Source of the DNA: Methanocaldococcus vulcanius M7
GTDB taxonomy: Archaea > AGJL01 > Methanococci > Methanococcales > Methanocaldococcaceae
Reading direction: 5' to 3'
Length of the DNA stretch: 64,000 bases
Assembly: GCF_000024625.1 (NCBI RefSeq)
Contig: NC_013407.1
Location: forward strand, 1,178,001 to 1,242,000
This document shows, in pieces, positions 50,888 through 62,045 of the stretch (its first letter is position 1; the number at the start of each line of letters is the position of its first letter). The notes below the pieces were generated by a model. That model had not been told where the DNA came from and did not search any database. It saw nothing but the letters and a program-made list of their open reading frames with translations. Position numbers and translations under genes: made by a program.

Positions 50888-51337
50888 ATGATCATATTGT
50901 TAGATTTAAATGGAACGATTGCAACAGATGGAAGGATAAAAGACGGTGTTAAAGAGAGATTGGCTATTTTAAAGGAAAGAGCAGAGATTTACATCTTATC
51001 GGCAGATACTTTTGGAACTTTGACAGATATTTCAAAACACTTGAATGTAAAAGGTTTAAAGGTTGAAAAAGAGAAATACGGTAGTGAAAAATTAGCAAAG
51101 TTAAAAATTTTAGAAGAAATAAAAAGTCAGAATGGCAATAAGAAGATCGTTGCTATAGGAAATGGAAACAACGACGAACTATTATTAAAAAATGCTGATT
51201 TGGGAATATGTGTTATTGGAGATGAAGGGGCGTATAGTAAAACAATATTAAATTCAGATATTGTTGTAAAAGACATTAAAGATGCTCTCGATCTACTTAT
51301 AAAAGAAAATCGACTAAAAGCCACAATAAGGGATTAA
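50888..51337 (+). CDS. HAD-superfamily phosphatase-like protein (soluble P-type ATPase-like)
   Basis: 149-residue minimal HAD protein. Motif I is LLDLNGTIATDG: the nucleophile Asp is present, but the usual second Asp is Asn-Gly-Thr as DLNGT. Motif II is ILSADT, and IAIGNGNNDELLLKNAD / GICVIGDEGA form motifs III-IV. It matches the small archaeal group resembling the phosphorylation domain of P-type ATPases. Substrate unknown. Start 50888 follows GGTTGATATT. Its stop overlaps the stop of the convergent PIN gene by two bases. Confidence 0.8.
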   Translation: MIILLDLNGTIATDGRIKDGVKERLAILKERAEIYILSADTFGTLTDISKHLNVKGLKVEKEKYGSEKLAKLKILEEIKSQNGNKKIVAIGNGNNDELLLKNADLGICVIGDEGAYSKTILNSDIVVKDIKDALDLLIKENRLKATIRD

Positions 51338-51732
51338 ACCATCCCAAAAACTTCAAAATATTTCTTTTGCCTTACTACCATAACAGGAATGTTATTCTCC
51401 ATTAACTTAGTTTTCAACTCCTTATCATTAGTTGCCACAATTACATTATCCTTCTTTAATGCATAATTCAATATTGCATCATCCGCATAGCCCTCACACT
51501 CAACAATATCATAATTTTTTATCTTAGATAGGGCTAAACTAACTGCTAATCTCTCTTTTCCTTTAAGATCCTTATTTTTCAATAACTCTTCCAACTCTCT
51601 CTTAACCGGAGATAGGAGAATAATCCTAAATTTTGTATTCAAAGCCCTCTCTATTTCATAATCGAAATTTATCTTATGCTTAAAAACATAAATCAGAAAA
51701 TTTGTATCTGGAACAATTTCGTATATCTGCAT
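51334..51732 (-). CDS. PIN-domain ribonuclease (VapC9/Fcf1-like)
   Basis: 132-residue PIN domain: first acidic residue in IVPDTNFLIYVF, Glu in SPVKRELEELL, and the later acidic pair in GYADDAILNYALKKDNVIVATNDKELK. Archaeal members of this type resemble Fcf1/Utp24 rRNA-processing nucleases more than TA toxins, and no antitoxin gene is adjacent. Start ATG 51732 sits directly after GGGTG; the fit is tight, so the start is uncertain. Follows the small membrane protein gene in the same direction. Confidence 0.8.
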   Translation of the reverse strand: MQIYEIVPDTNFLIYVFKHKINFDYEIERALNTKFRIILLSPVKRELEELLKNKDLKGKERLAVSLALSKIKNYDIVECEGYADDAILNYALKKDNVIVATNDKELKTKLMENNIPVMVVRQKKYFEVFGMV

Positions 51733-51758
51733 CACCCTTAAACCATTTCTCAAACTTT

Positions 51759-52028
51759 TTATTTTGAAAAACTCTGAATCGCTATAAAGAACATCCAAAT
51801 GACCATTAGGATTGCAATTAGCACAGAGAGTATCATCAACCCTGGAGAATTACCAAACACAATGGGAATAGGGCCGATCATTATCACTCCTGAGTATTCA
51901 ACATCCTCTTCTTCTGTTTCTGCATTTTTATAACTGCCCTGAGAACTTGGAAGGATCATTCCCAATGTTATCATAAAAAATCCAATAAACATTAAAATTA
52001 TTCCTAAAAATATTAAACTCGGCTTCAT
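51759..52028 (-). CDS. Small two-helix membrane protein (DUF131-like)
   Basis: 89-residue protein with two membrane helices: residues ~5-27 (LIFLGIILMFIGFFMITLGM) and ~65-87 (GLMILSVLIAILMVIWMFF), joined by an acidic outer or inner loop and SGVIMIGPIPIVFGN. That GPIPIVFG motif fits the DUF131/TIGR00304 archaeal family. Start 52028 behind GGGATGATT. Function unknown; next to the PIN gene. Confidence 0.75.
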   Translation of the reverse strand: MKPSLIFLGIILMFIGFFMITLGMILPSSQGSYKNAETEEEDVEYSGVIMIGPIPIVFGNSPGLMILSVLIAILMVIWMFFIAIQSFSK

Positions 52029-52208
52029 AATCATCCCAACTATTTTTTAATTTTTTAGAGGAGAGAATGTCAAATGGTTTATGAAATAACTACAATGAAC
52101 TTTACCTAATTCAAAAATAATAAGTAAAATTCCCAAATCAATGTATTTTAAAAGAGATATAAAAATGTTTTGTGAAAAGGGATTATCTCTAAATATTACC
52201 TTTATATC

Positions 52209-54266
<2,058 letters not shown>

Positions 54267-55022
54267 ATGATTCTCTGCGTAGATGGAGTTGAATTTCACT
54301 ATAAAAGTAGAAAAATATTAAATGGAATAAAATTTAATGTTGAAAGGGGAGAAGTCGTTTCTATCTTGGGAATCAATGGGGCTGGAAAATCAACGCTTTT
54401 AAAGTGTATAAATAAGATATTAAAACCAAAGAAAGGAACAATATTAATTGACAATTTTGATATAAACAATTTAGAGGGCTATGAATTAGCGAAGAAAGTT
54501 GGTTATGTTCCACAAAGAGCAAGTGGAAACTATATGACTGTTTTTGATATGGTTCTACTTGGAAGAAAGCCACATATAAAATGGGATGTATCTGAGAGAG
54601 ATATTGAAATAACACATGAAATATTAAAACTCTTAAATTTGGAGGACTATGCGTTGAGATACGCTAATGAACTTAGCGGTGGAGAGTTGCAAAAAGCAGT
54701 TATTGCGAGAGCATTAGTTCAAGAACCCCAAGTGCTACTTTTAGATGAACCAACAAATAACTTAGATCCGAAAAATCAATTAGAGGTTATGAGAACTATT
54801 AGAAATATCTCCAAATCAAAGAGTATAACATCTATTGTGGTTATGCATGATTTAAATTTAGCTTTAAGATATTCAGATAAATTTATAATGCTAAAAGATG
54901 GAAAAGTATATGCAGAAGGAGATAAAAGTGTAATAAATCCAGAAAATATTAAAGCAGTTTATGGAATAGACGTTTACGTTGAAGAAGTTAAAGGGATCAA
55001 AGTAGTTGTTCCCGTAGATTAA
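54267..55022 (+). CDS. ABC transporter ATPase, FecE/BtuD type (iron chelate or cobalamin)
   Basis: 251-residue ABC ATPase: Walker [16 protein letters not shown]-loop VPQRASG, signature [19 protein letters not shown], Walker [13 protein letters not shown] and the switch His in VMHDLNLAL. The family energises uptake of Fe(III) chelates or B12. No permease or binding protein gene is next to it, so its partners must be coded elsewhere. The start at 54267 follows GGTGTGGAC; an ATG 21 bases earlier lacks a signal. Confidence 0.9.
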   Translation: MILCVDGVEFHYKSRKILNGIKFNVERGEVVSILGINGAGKSTLLKCINKILKPKKGTILIDNFDINNLEGYELAKKVGYVPQRASGNYMTVFDMVLLGRKPHIKWDVSERDIEITHEILKLLNLEDYALRYANELSGGELQKAVIARALVQEPQVLLLDEPTNNLDPKNQLEVMRTIRNISKSKSITSIVVMHDLNLALRYSDKFIMLKDGKVYAEGDKSVINPENIKAVYGIDVYVEEVKGIKVVVPVD

Positions 55023-55157
55023 ATCATAAATTAATTAAATTACAAATACCACATATTAGAGCTTCTCAATTTAATATATCATATTTTTTATATTTTACTA
55101 ACAAATTTAAAGATTAATAAAAAAATAAAAACAGCAGAACCTTATTAAGTGATAATT

Positions 55158-56369
55158 ATGGTAGAACTTTTATCCCCTGCTAATAATTTAGCATGTTTAA
55201 AAACAGCCATTGATTATGGAGCAGATGCGGTTTATTGTGGATTAAAGGAATTAAATATGAGAGCAACTGCAAAAAACTTTACAAGAGAGGAGTTAGTTGA
55301 AGGAATTAAATACGCTCACGATAACAACAAGAAGGTATACCTCTGCACGAATACAGTTGTTTATGAAAATGAGTTAAAAAAAGTTGAAGAAATTTTGGAC
55401 TTTGCAAACTTTGCTGAGGTAGATGCAGTTATAGTTAGTGATTTAGGAACCATGCAGTTGGCTAATGAGTTGGGATTGAGAGTTCATGCAAGCGTTCAAT
55501 GCAACATAACAAACTCATTAACAGCCAAGTTTTACTCAAAATTTGCAAAGAGAGTTATATTATCAAGAGAATTAACTTTAAACCAAATAAAAGAAATTAG
55601 AGAAAATTTAAAAAAAGATAATATAAACTTAGAGTTAGAGGGCTTTGTTCATGGTGCTTTATGTGTCGCTATAAGTGGAAGATGCTTTTTAAGCTCCTAT
55701 TTATTTGGAAGACATGCCAACTGCGGAGATTGCTTACAACCGTGTAGAAGAAAGTGGAAGTTGATTAATGAGCATCATGATGGAACTTATGAGATCGTTT
55801 GTGAAGGAAAATATCTACTATCTCCAAAAGATCTATGTATGATAGGGCATATTCCAGAATTAATGGAGGTGTTTGATTCATTTAAAATTGAAGGAAGAGC
55901 TAAAAATGCCGATTATGTAATGAGAACAACAAAAATTTATAGAGAAGCAATAGATAGCGTTTTAGATGGCAGTTATTACGATAAACTCCCATATTTCAAA
56001 AAAGAGCTTGAAAAGGTCTATAATAGGGGTTATGAGACAGGATTTTACTTTAAAGATGTTAATAAAAATCATGACTTCCAGTATGAAATTGAAGGGAATG
56101 CATCAAAATATAGAAAGGTTGAAATTGGGAAAGTTGTTAATTTTTATAAAAAAGTTAATGTAGCAGAGATTGAGTTATGGAACGATTTAAAAGTTGGAGA
56201 TACAATATTAATAATTGGAAAGACAACTGGCTGTGTTGAAGAAATTGTTAAATCAATGCAAATAAATCATAAAGATGTTAAAATTGCTAAAAAAGGCGAT
56301 AGAGTTGGAGTGAAGTTGAATCATATAGTTAGAGAGGGAGATAGAGTTTATCTATTAAAGGAAAAATAA
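55158..56369 (+). CDS. U32 family peptidase-like protein
   Basis: 403-residue U32 protein. Seen: ELLSPANNLACLKTAIDYGADAVYCGL, HASVQCNITN, LEGFVHGALCVAISGRCFLS, the cysteine set GRHANCGDCLQPCRRKW, and KIEGRAKNADYVMRTTKIYREA. U32 members bind an Fe-S cluster through such cysteines and, in bacteria, some act in tRNA or rRNA hydroxylation with prephenate; the role in this archaeon is unknown. Start 55158 follows GTGATAATT. Confidence 0.88.
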   Translation: MVELLSPANNLACLKTAIDYGADAVYCGLKELNMRATAKNFTREELVEGIKYAHDNNKKVYLCTNTVVYENELKKVEEILDFANFAEVDAVIVSDLGTMQLANELGLRVHASVQCNITNSLTAKFYSKFAKRVILSRELTLNQIKEIRENLKKDNINLELEGFVHGALCVAISGRCFLSSYLFGRHANCGDCLQPCRRKWKLINEHHDGTYEIVCEGKYLLSPKDLCMIGHIPELMEVFDSFKIEGRAKNADYVMRTTKIYREAIDSVLDGSYYDKLPYFKKELEKVYNRGYETGFYFKDVNKNHDFQYEIEGNASKYRKVEIGKVVNFYKKVNVAEIELWNDLKVGDTILIIGKTTGCVEEIVKSMQINHKDVKIAKKGDRVGVKLNHIVREGDRVYLLKEK

Positions 56370-56384
56370 AATTTATGGTATTAG

Positions 56385-56849
56385 AGGAATTCTTATATAT
56401 GCTTAAATATTGGAGAGAATGAAAATGTTCTTGATTTAGGATATGGAATTGGAAATCTGACAAAGAAGATCAGGGAATGATCGAGAGGTCAAAAAATTAA
56501 CTGTAAAGGGCTAAATATAATTTTTGAAGTTAAGAGTGCTGAGGAGATGGATTATACAAGATGAATTTGATGTAATCTTTTGCAATAAGAGTTGTTAATT
56601 GCTACAATGCTTTAAGAGAGGTTGGTTGAAAGAATAAGAGTTCAATGCCCAGCAAAGAAGGTTTATTCTTCAAACATTATAAAATCTGCTGGGAAAGTTA
56701 AAGAACATCCAGAAACAAGGAGATATTTAAGCATTTTAAAGAATCATGGTTTTTTGTGGATAATAAAGAGAAATATAAAGATTTATTTGAAAGGTGGGAT
56801 TGGAGTTAATTTTTATATAAACTATTTTTTAATAGCAGTTAAGGAATAA
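56385..56849 (+). pseudogene. Class I SAM-dependent methyltransferase, multiply frameshifted
   Basis: Pieces of one methyltransferase lie in different frames: ENVLDLGYGIGNLTKKIRE (motif I, about 56418-56478), DEFDVIFCN (about 56562-56584), and RVQCPAKKVYSSNIIKSAGKV ... VNFYINYFLIAVKE to the stop at 56849. Several stops and frame changes separate them, and part of the middle is missing. The first Gly-rich motif has Tyr where Cys is usual. It has no working start and must be a dead gene. Confidence 0.8.
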
Positions 56850-56921
56850 TGATTTTTTACTTAATGTTTAAATATTATTGAAAAGAATATCAAAAACAAA
56901 CGTAAATTTGTAGGGATGATA

Positions 56922-57836
56922 ATGCTAATTTTAGGAATAGGTTATTTTCTACTTGGGCTCATTTTGTTATATTATGGGAGCGATTGGTTTGTGTTAGGAG
57001 GAGAAAGGATAGCAAAGCATTTTAATGTTTCAAATTTTGTTATTGGAGCCACGATTATGGCTATTGGAACCTCTCTACCTGAGATATTAACATCTGCTTA
57101 TGCTTCTTATATGCACGCTCCAGGAATCTCTGTAGGAAATGCTATTGGATCGTGTATCTGTAATCTTGGATTAGTTCTTGGTGTTAGTGCAATTATCTCT
57201 CCTATTGTTGTAGATAACCACTTGAAAAAAAATGTTCTCGTATATCTTCTGTTTGTTATCTTTACTGCAATCATAGGATACGATGGATTCTCCCCTATTG
57301 ATGGAATATTATTGTTGATATTGTTTGTTCTTTATCTAAAATGGACAATTAAGAACGGATCGATCGGAATTGAATTAGAAGAAAAAAATGTAAAAGAAGA
57401 CACATCAATAGCATTTTCATTAGTTTTACTTATAATAGGACTGGTTGGTGTTTTAGTTGGAGCGGAGTTTTTTGTTGAAGGGGCTAAAAAAATAGCCATA
57501 TCATTAAATATCTCTGATAAGATCATTGGATTTACACTGGTTGCGTTTGGAACATCTCTTCCTGAGTTAATGGTCTCCTTGGCAGCTGCAAAGAGAAATC
57601 TTGGTAGTATGGTTTTAGGGAATGTGGTTGGAAGTAATATTGCAGATATTGGAGGAGCTCTTGCAATGGGAAGTTTATTTATGTATCTTCCAGCAGAAAA
57701 TTTACAGATGCTTATTTTATTAATAATGAGCTTACTTCTCTACCTATTTGCAAGATATTCAAAAATCGGCAGATGGCAAGGAATGTTATTTATTATCCTC
57801 TATGTGATAGCAATAGCGTCTTTGGGGATGGGATGA
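56922..57836 (+). CDS. Na+/Ca2+ exchanger of the NCX_Mj type
   Basis: 304-residue ten-helix membrane protein built from two inverted five-helix halves. The ion-binding alpha repeats are GATIMAIGTSLPEILTSAYAS with GNAIGSCICNLGLV, and GFTLVAFGTSLPELMVSLAA with GNVVGSNIADIGG. Very close to the crystallised M. jannaschii exchanger as I remember it; it moves Ca2+ out against Na+. Start 56922 behind GGGATGATA; the ATG six bases upstream lies in that signal. Stop overlaps the tfrB start by one base. Confidence 0.95.
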   Translation: MLILGIGYFLLGLILLYYGSDWFVLGGERIAKHFNVSNFVIGATIMAIGTSLPEILTSAYASYMHAPGISVGNAIGSCICNLGLVLGVSAIISPIVVDNHLKKNVLVYLLFVIFTAIIGYDGFSPIDGILLLILFVLYLKWTIKNGSIGIELEEKNVKEDTSIAFSLVLLIIGLVGVLVGAEFFVEGAKKIAISLNISDKIIGFTLVAFGTSLPELMVSLAAAKRNLGSMVLGNVVGSNIADIGGALAMGSLFMYLPAENLQMLILLIMSLLLYLFARYSKIGRWQGMLFIILYVIAIASLGMG

Positions 57837-59308
57837 TGGTAAAAATAACAATTAAAAGATTTGATGGAATAAAAAGCTACTTCGAAAGTTATAACGTTCC
57901 AGAGAATATAACTGTATTGGAGGCATTAGATTACATCAATAAAAAATTTGGGGCAAATATCTTATTTAGATACTCCTGTAGAAATGGGCAGTGTGGAAGT
58001 TGTGCACTAACTATAAACGGAGAGCCAAAGTTGGCATGTGAAACAAAAGTAGAGGAGGGAATGATAATAGAGCCGTTGAAAGGTTTTAATGTAGTTAAAG
58101 ATCTTGTTGTCGATAGAGAGCAGTATTACAAAAAATTAACAAGCATAAAAAACCATCTTATAAAGGAAAAGTTTCCAGAAGACCTCGAACGTATACCTCA
58201 AGATGTGGTAGAAAAAAACAAAGATCTGAGAGGATGTATCGATTGTTTATCCTGCCTTTCTCTATGTCCATCAAGAGATGTTAGCGAATATCCCGGAGCA
58301 ACGTTTATGAGGCAGTTGGCAAGGTTTGCCTTTGACATTAGAGATGAGGAAGATAGGGAGAGGATTGCATTTTTTGAGAATATTTATAACTGCACAACTT
58401 GTGCTAAGTGTGTTGAAGTTTGTCCAAAAGAGATCGATATAGTTCACAGGGCTATCGAGCAGTTGAGACATTTAGCGTTTAGTAAAGGATATAGGTTGGA
58501 TAGTCATTTAAAAGTTAGAGAGAATGTTTTAAAATATAATAGGAGTGTTGTCGAAGAAAAACTCCCCCTCTTGAAACAGGTATCTGATTTTTATCCTGCT
58601 GAAGATGAGAAATTAAAAGTTGCATTTTTTACTGGATGTTTGGTTGATTTTCGACTTCAAGATGTTGGAAAAGAGGCAATTAAAGTATTAAACGCTCATG
58701 GTATTTCTGTGGTTATTCCCAAAACCCAAGTTTGTTGTGGATCTCCGTTTTTTAGAACTGGGCAAAGGGATGTTGCAGAAAAATTAAAAGAGAAAAATTT
58801 AAAAATATTCAATAATTTGGATGTAGATTATGTTATAACGATCTGTGCTGGCTGCGGAAGCACGTTAAAAAACGATTATAAGGAGAGAAATTTTGAGGTT
58901 AGGGATATAACAGAGGTATTAACAGAAGTTGGACTTTTAAATTATAAGCCCATAAAGATGAGGATAACTTATCACGATCCATGCCATTTAAAAAGAGGGC
59001 AGGGTATATGGAAAGAACCGAGAGAGATTTTAAAATCAATTCCTGAACTTGAATTTGTAGATATGGAGGCAAGATGTTGTGGAGCTGGGGGTGGAGTTAG
59101 AAGTGGAAAACCTGAGATCGCTAATTTGATCGGAAAGAGAAGGGCAAAAATGATATATGATTTAAAGGTTGATGCAGTTATTACTGTCTGTCCTTTTTGT
59201 GAATATCATATAAGAGATTGTTTAGATAAATTTAGAGTAGAGACAGGAGATGTTAAAAAAAGTGTTGATGTTATGAATATTGTATCTCTACTTTCAAAGG
59301 TTATCTAA
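57836..59308 (+). CDS. tfrB: CoM/CoB:fumarate reductase subunit B (TfrB)
   Basis: 490-residue iron-sulfur subunit of methanogen thiol:fumarate reductase, which reduces fumarate with CoM-SH plus CoB-SH. N-terminal 2Fe-2S domain (CRNGQCGSC ... LAC), two 4Fe-4S sets (CIDCLSCLSLCPS and CTTCAKCVEVCPK), and a C-terminal HdrB-like half with two CCG motifs (CCGSPFFRTG, CCGAGGGVRSG). The second ATG of an ATGATG pair is used; it overlaps the exchanger stop (TGATG). Subunit A is not in the window. Confidence 0.9.
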   Translation: MVKITIKRFDGIKSYFESYNVPENITVLEALDYINKKFGANILFRYSCRNGQCGSCALTINGEPKLACETKVEEGMIIEPLKGFNVVKDLVVDREQYYKKLTSIKNHLIKEKFPEDLERIPQDVVEKNKDLRGCIDCLSCLSLCPSRDVSEYPGATFMRQLARFAFDIRDEEDRERIAFFENIYNCTTCAKCVEVCPKEIDIVHRAIEQLRHLAFSKGYRLDSHLKVRENVLKYNRSVVEEKLPLLKQVSDFYPAEDEKLKVAFFTGCLVDFRLQDVGKEAIKVLNAHGISVVIPKTQVCCGSPFFRTGQRDVAEKLKEKNLKIFNNLDVDYVITICAGCGSTLKNDYKERNFEVRDITEVLTEVGLLNYKPIKMRITYHDPCHLKRGQGIWKEPREILKSIPELEFVDMEARCCGAGGGVRSGKPEIANLIGKRRAKMIYDLKVDAVITVCPFCEYHIRDCLDKFRVETGDVKKSVDVMNIVSLLSKVI

Positions 59309-59310
59309 TT

Positions 59311-59736
59311 TTAAACTCCAACGTATATTTTTTTATCCGCTACATTTACCACTTCGCTATCTTCTGGCTTTTCCTCAACGATCTCAATAAAGTTTCTATT
59401 TGCAATGTCATTTTTTAATTCATTTAATATGTATCTTAAATCCTCATCTTCTGCATATACCTTTGCCTTTATGTTGTATTTTCTTGCTAATCTTGCAATA
59501 TCTCTAAGGGCTAATTTTGCCTCTGTAATTAATTGTAAATACTTTTTAGCTTTTTCTAATTCATTTTCTTTTCCTATTAATACAGGATATTTTACATTAT
59601 ACAATTCATCATCTCTAACATCAAATTTTACATTACAAATTTCTATTAATCTCGCTATAACTGATTGAGGCAATCCCGGAGGAATTATAAGCTCTTTTTC
59701 ATCAATATCATAACATTTAAAGTTAAAATCATTCAT
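59311..59736 (-). CDS. Methanogen protein next to mmp7, unknown function
   Basis: 141-residue protein not assigned to a family with certainty. Features: LIIPPGLPQSVIARLIEICNV, a helical centre (EKAKKYLQLITEAKLALRDIARLARKY) and strands VYAEDED / KKIYVGV at the end. It overlaps the mmp7 stop by 8 bp and has its signal GGGAGAAAA inside that gene, so translation is coupled. Its context suggests a role connected with methyl-CoM reductase. Convergent with tfrB, stops 2 bp apart. Confidence 0.65.
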   Translation of the reverse strand: MNDFNFKCYDIDEKELIIPPGLPQSVIARLIEICNVKFDVRDDELYNVKYPVLIGKENELEKAKKYLQLITEAKLALRDIARLARKYNIKAKVYAEDEDLRYILNELKNDIANRNFIEIVEEKPEDSEVVNVADKKIYVGV

Positions 59737-60649
59737 TTTTCTCCCTCATTTCAAATTCTACTTCTGATTTTGGTTTTATCTTTATTAAAATATAGTTTTT
59801 CATTTCACTTCTTTTAATTTCTGCTATATCGCTTAATTTATAGTTTTTAACTTTGACATTAGATATCTTTTCAGCATATTTGTCATAATCCAACTTAACT
59901 CTCAAACCATCAAGTTGAGTTACTATTGGCATTGGAGAGAGTATTGAATAAACTTCATCAACCTGTTTTTCTATCTCATCCTTAACAACAACTGGAGGAA
60001 CTATTGGCGGATCGTAAGAGAGTTCTCTCCTTCTTTCGTTTATCAGTTCGGTTATAACTTCAACCATCTTTCTCAGAGCCCTTATCTCTTCTCCATGCCT
60101 TAACCTATGGCTCCTTCTTCCCAGATCTCCAACATATGGGTAGGGAATGTCGAGTGTTTGTGGCCCTCCTGTTATCACAACAGGTATATCTACGTCAAAT
60201 AGATGGGTCTTATTTTTAATACAATCCTCAAAATTACCCATAACATAAACAGCTAAATCATGCTCTTCGATTAATCTTTTTTCTTTTTCTCTAAGTTGTG
60301 CTATATCTCTCCCAACTCCTCTCGCTAATCCGATCATGTTTGGTTTTGCCCCAAATCTTCTTAGGTATTCTGAAATGTCGCATGCGGTATGAGGTAGATG
60401 ATGTCTCGATAAACTTGGAGCTACGACAGCTATTTCAGTTCCTGCGAGTGGTGTTTCGATAATTTTTCCTTTATATTTTTTTGCTTCTTCTCTTAGATTT
60501 TCAAGTTCGTTTTGAGGAACTGCTAAGGTCATATAAACATCCAACTGCATTATATGCTCTTGAATTATAAATCCCCCAATATCTTCGATCCATTCCTTAA
60601 AGATGTTGTTTTTATAAACTCCTCCTTCGTATCTAACAATCTCATACAT
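59729..60649 (-). CDS. mmp7: Methanogenesis marker protein 7
   Basis: 306-residue protein that reads as methanogenesis marker 7, a family present only in methanogens and related alkane oxidisers; it is linked to methyl-CoM reductase maturation by genome distribution. Conserved stretches: YEIVRYEGGVYKNNIFKEWI, GTEIAVVAPSLSRHHLPHTA, KPNMIGLARGVGRDIAQL, VDIPVVITGGPQT and LGRRSHRLRHGEEIRAL. Start behind GGTGATTTTAA. The precise biochemical step is not known. Confidence 0.88.
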   Translation of the reverse strand: MYEIVRYEGGVYKNNIFKEWIEDIGGFIIQEHIMQLDVYMTLAVPQNELENLREEAKKYKGKIIETPLAGTEIAVVAPSLSRHHLPHTACDISEYLRRFGAKPNMIGLARGVGRDIAQLREKEKRLIEEHDLAVYVMGNFEDCIKNKTHLFDVDIPVVITGGPQTLDIPYPYVGDLGRRSHRLRHGEEIRALRKMVEVITELINERRRELSYDPPIVPPVVVKDEIEKQVDEVYSILSPMPIVTQLDGLRVKLDYDKYAEKISNVKVKNYKLSDIAEIKRSEMKNYILIKIKPKSEVEFEMREKNE

Positions 60650-60716
60650 TTAAAATCACCAATTCAATTTTTAACGGTTAATTATTATCTATCTAATGTG
60701 TTAATAATTTTTATTC

Positions 60717-61109
60717 TTAACCACTCCCCTTACTTTTTATCAGCAGTTTTCTTACAGAGTAAGAGACATGATGAGCTATATTTATTGCCTCCAATTCTCC
60801 TCTTGTTTTTGGAAATATGACCTCTTTTTTTAGTATCGCTGAGACCGACTCATTGGGTAAGTTAAAAAATTCTCCTTTTTCACATAGGATATAGTCAAAC
60901 TCATGACCCATTTTATCAACAAACTCTTTAAACTCTTTTACTATGTCTCTCAATTTCTGACTTTTTCCTTCTTTAATCATAACATCTATTTTTTCAACGT
61001 GAACAATTCGATCTGCTTTTATTTCTAATATAACTCCTGCATAGACCCTAAAAAAAGTTCCTTCCTCTTTATGCCTTCCTGAAACATCGATCGCTAATAC
61101 TTTAATCAC
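60717..61109 (-). CDS. Methanogen conserved protein with RNase H-like features (DUF2209-like)
   Basis: 130-residue protein. VLAIDVSGRHKEEGTFFRVYAG at the start, DYILCEKGEFFNL in the middle and GELEAINIAHHVSYSVRKLL near the end resemble the D ... E ... H/D layout of small RNase H/RuvC-like folds. I recall a methanogen-only DUF (DUF2209) of this type but cannot verify it. GTG start at 61109 behind GAGGTGATC; the earlier in-frame GTG is inside the signal. Confidence 0.6.
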   Translation of the reverse strand: MIKVLAIDVSGRHKEEGTFFRVYAGVILEIKADRIVHVEKIDVMIKEGKSQKLRDIVKEFKEFVDKMGHEFDYILCEKGEFFNLPNESVSAILKKEVIFPKTRGELEAINIAHHVSYSVRKLLIKSKGSG

Positions 61110-61263
61110 GATCACCTCTCTTACTAAAATAGGACAAAAAACAGATAAAATTATAAAAAATATAAGAATGTATTAAAAAATCACAATCATATTGGTAGTT
61201 TGGAATTATATGGATTATTTATACACCTAATACTTCCTAATATTATTATCTATAAGTTATTAT

Positions 61264-62037
61264 TTATATATGAGATATTAGGTAGAGAATGAGATGTTTA
61301 TATGCAGTTATAAACGCGTATGTTAATGGATAATTGTTTATTCTTGCGTATTCAAATATATACCAGTCAATTGGCTCTAAAAATCCTGCAATTGATATAA
61401 ATATAAATGACGCTAAAACAAGTAAAGCGAGTTTTTTATAAGTGAGAGATTTTTTAACAATTGGGAAGATTTTATTTGCCAATTCTACTCCTGCAACAAC
61501 AGAAATTGCAAATCCCATAAATTCAAAAGTTCCGTGAGGGATGACTGCAACTAAATCATGATAATCTAAATTAACTCCAATTAGACCAGTTAGTGGATTT
61601 ATAACTGTAAAGATGAACAGTATAAATAGATATTTTTGATAGTTTGCGATTATTTCCTCTTTCTCTTCTGGTGTTTTCGCATTTTCCATATCTTTTTTAT
61701 ATAGGTAAGCAAGGGCTCCGAGAGCAGAGATTATTATTAAACACCCTAAAAAGTTAGATATTATATATGAGAGAGAATAGGTTAAATATGCGTTTTTCGC
61801 GCCCACTGTTGTAGATACTGCTGAGGATACTGCTTTAAATTTTGCAGTTCCGACAGTTTGAGCTACTTTGGCGGGCTCAGTTATAACTTTGGATTTGAAA
61901 ATAGAAGAAAAGTATAATAAAAGTTTTCCAATAGAAAAAGAAAATAAAAATCCTGCCCAACATAAAAAATAAGTAATAATTATTTTTTTAGGAACGCTTA
62001 GTGAAACATATTTTTTAAAAAATTCAAGACCTTTCAT
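61264..62037 (-). CDS. SpoIIM/DUF95-like membrane protein
   Basis: 257-residue membrane protein with about five to six hydrophobic helices. AVIPHGTFEFMGFAISVVAGVELA is the SpoIIM/DUF95 signature (HGxxE). A cytosolic loop contains EKEEIIANYQK. The role in archaea is unknown. Start 62037 behind AAGGGAG; a longer frame runs into aIF2-beta. It begins 8 bp after the aIF2-beta stop and is probably in its operon. Confidence 0.8.
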   Translation of the reverse strand: MKGLEFFKKYVSLSVPKKIIITYFLCWAGFLFSFSIGKLLLYFSSIFKSKVITEPAKVAQTVGTAKFKAVSSAVSTTVGAKNAYLTYSLSYIISNFLGCLIIISALGALAYLYKKDMENAKTPEEKEEIIANYQKYLFILFIFTVINPLTGLIGVNLDYHDLVAVIPHGTFEFMGFAISVVAGVELANKIFPIVKKSLTYKKLALLVLASFIFISIAGFLEPIDWYIFEYARINNYPLTYAFITAYKHLILYLISHI

Positions 62038-62045
62038 TTTCTCCC

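Noticed and set aside
52060-52075. GAGAGAATGTCA shared with the tnpB right-end flank at 42781
   Set aside because: Twelve bases of low-complexity match with no further similarity on either side; probably chance.
57773-57835. 21-residue extension of TfrB
   Set aside because: It overlaps the exchanger's last helix and precedes the 2Fe-2S domain without homology; the ATG overlapping the exchanger stop is the natural start.
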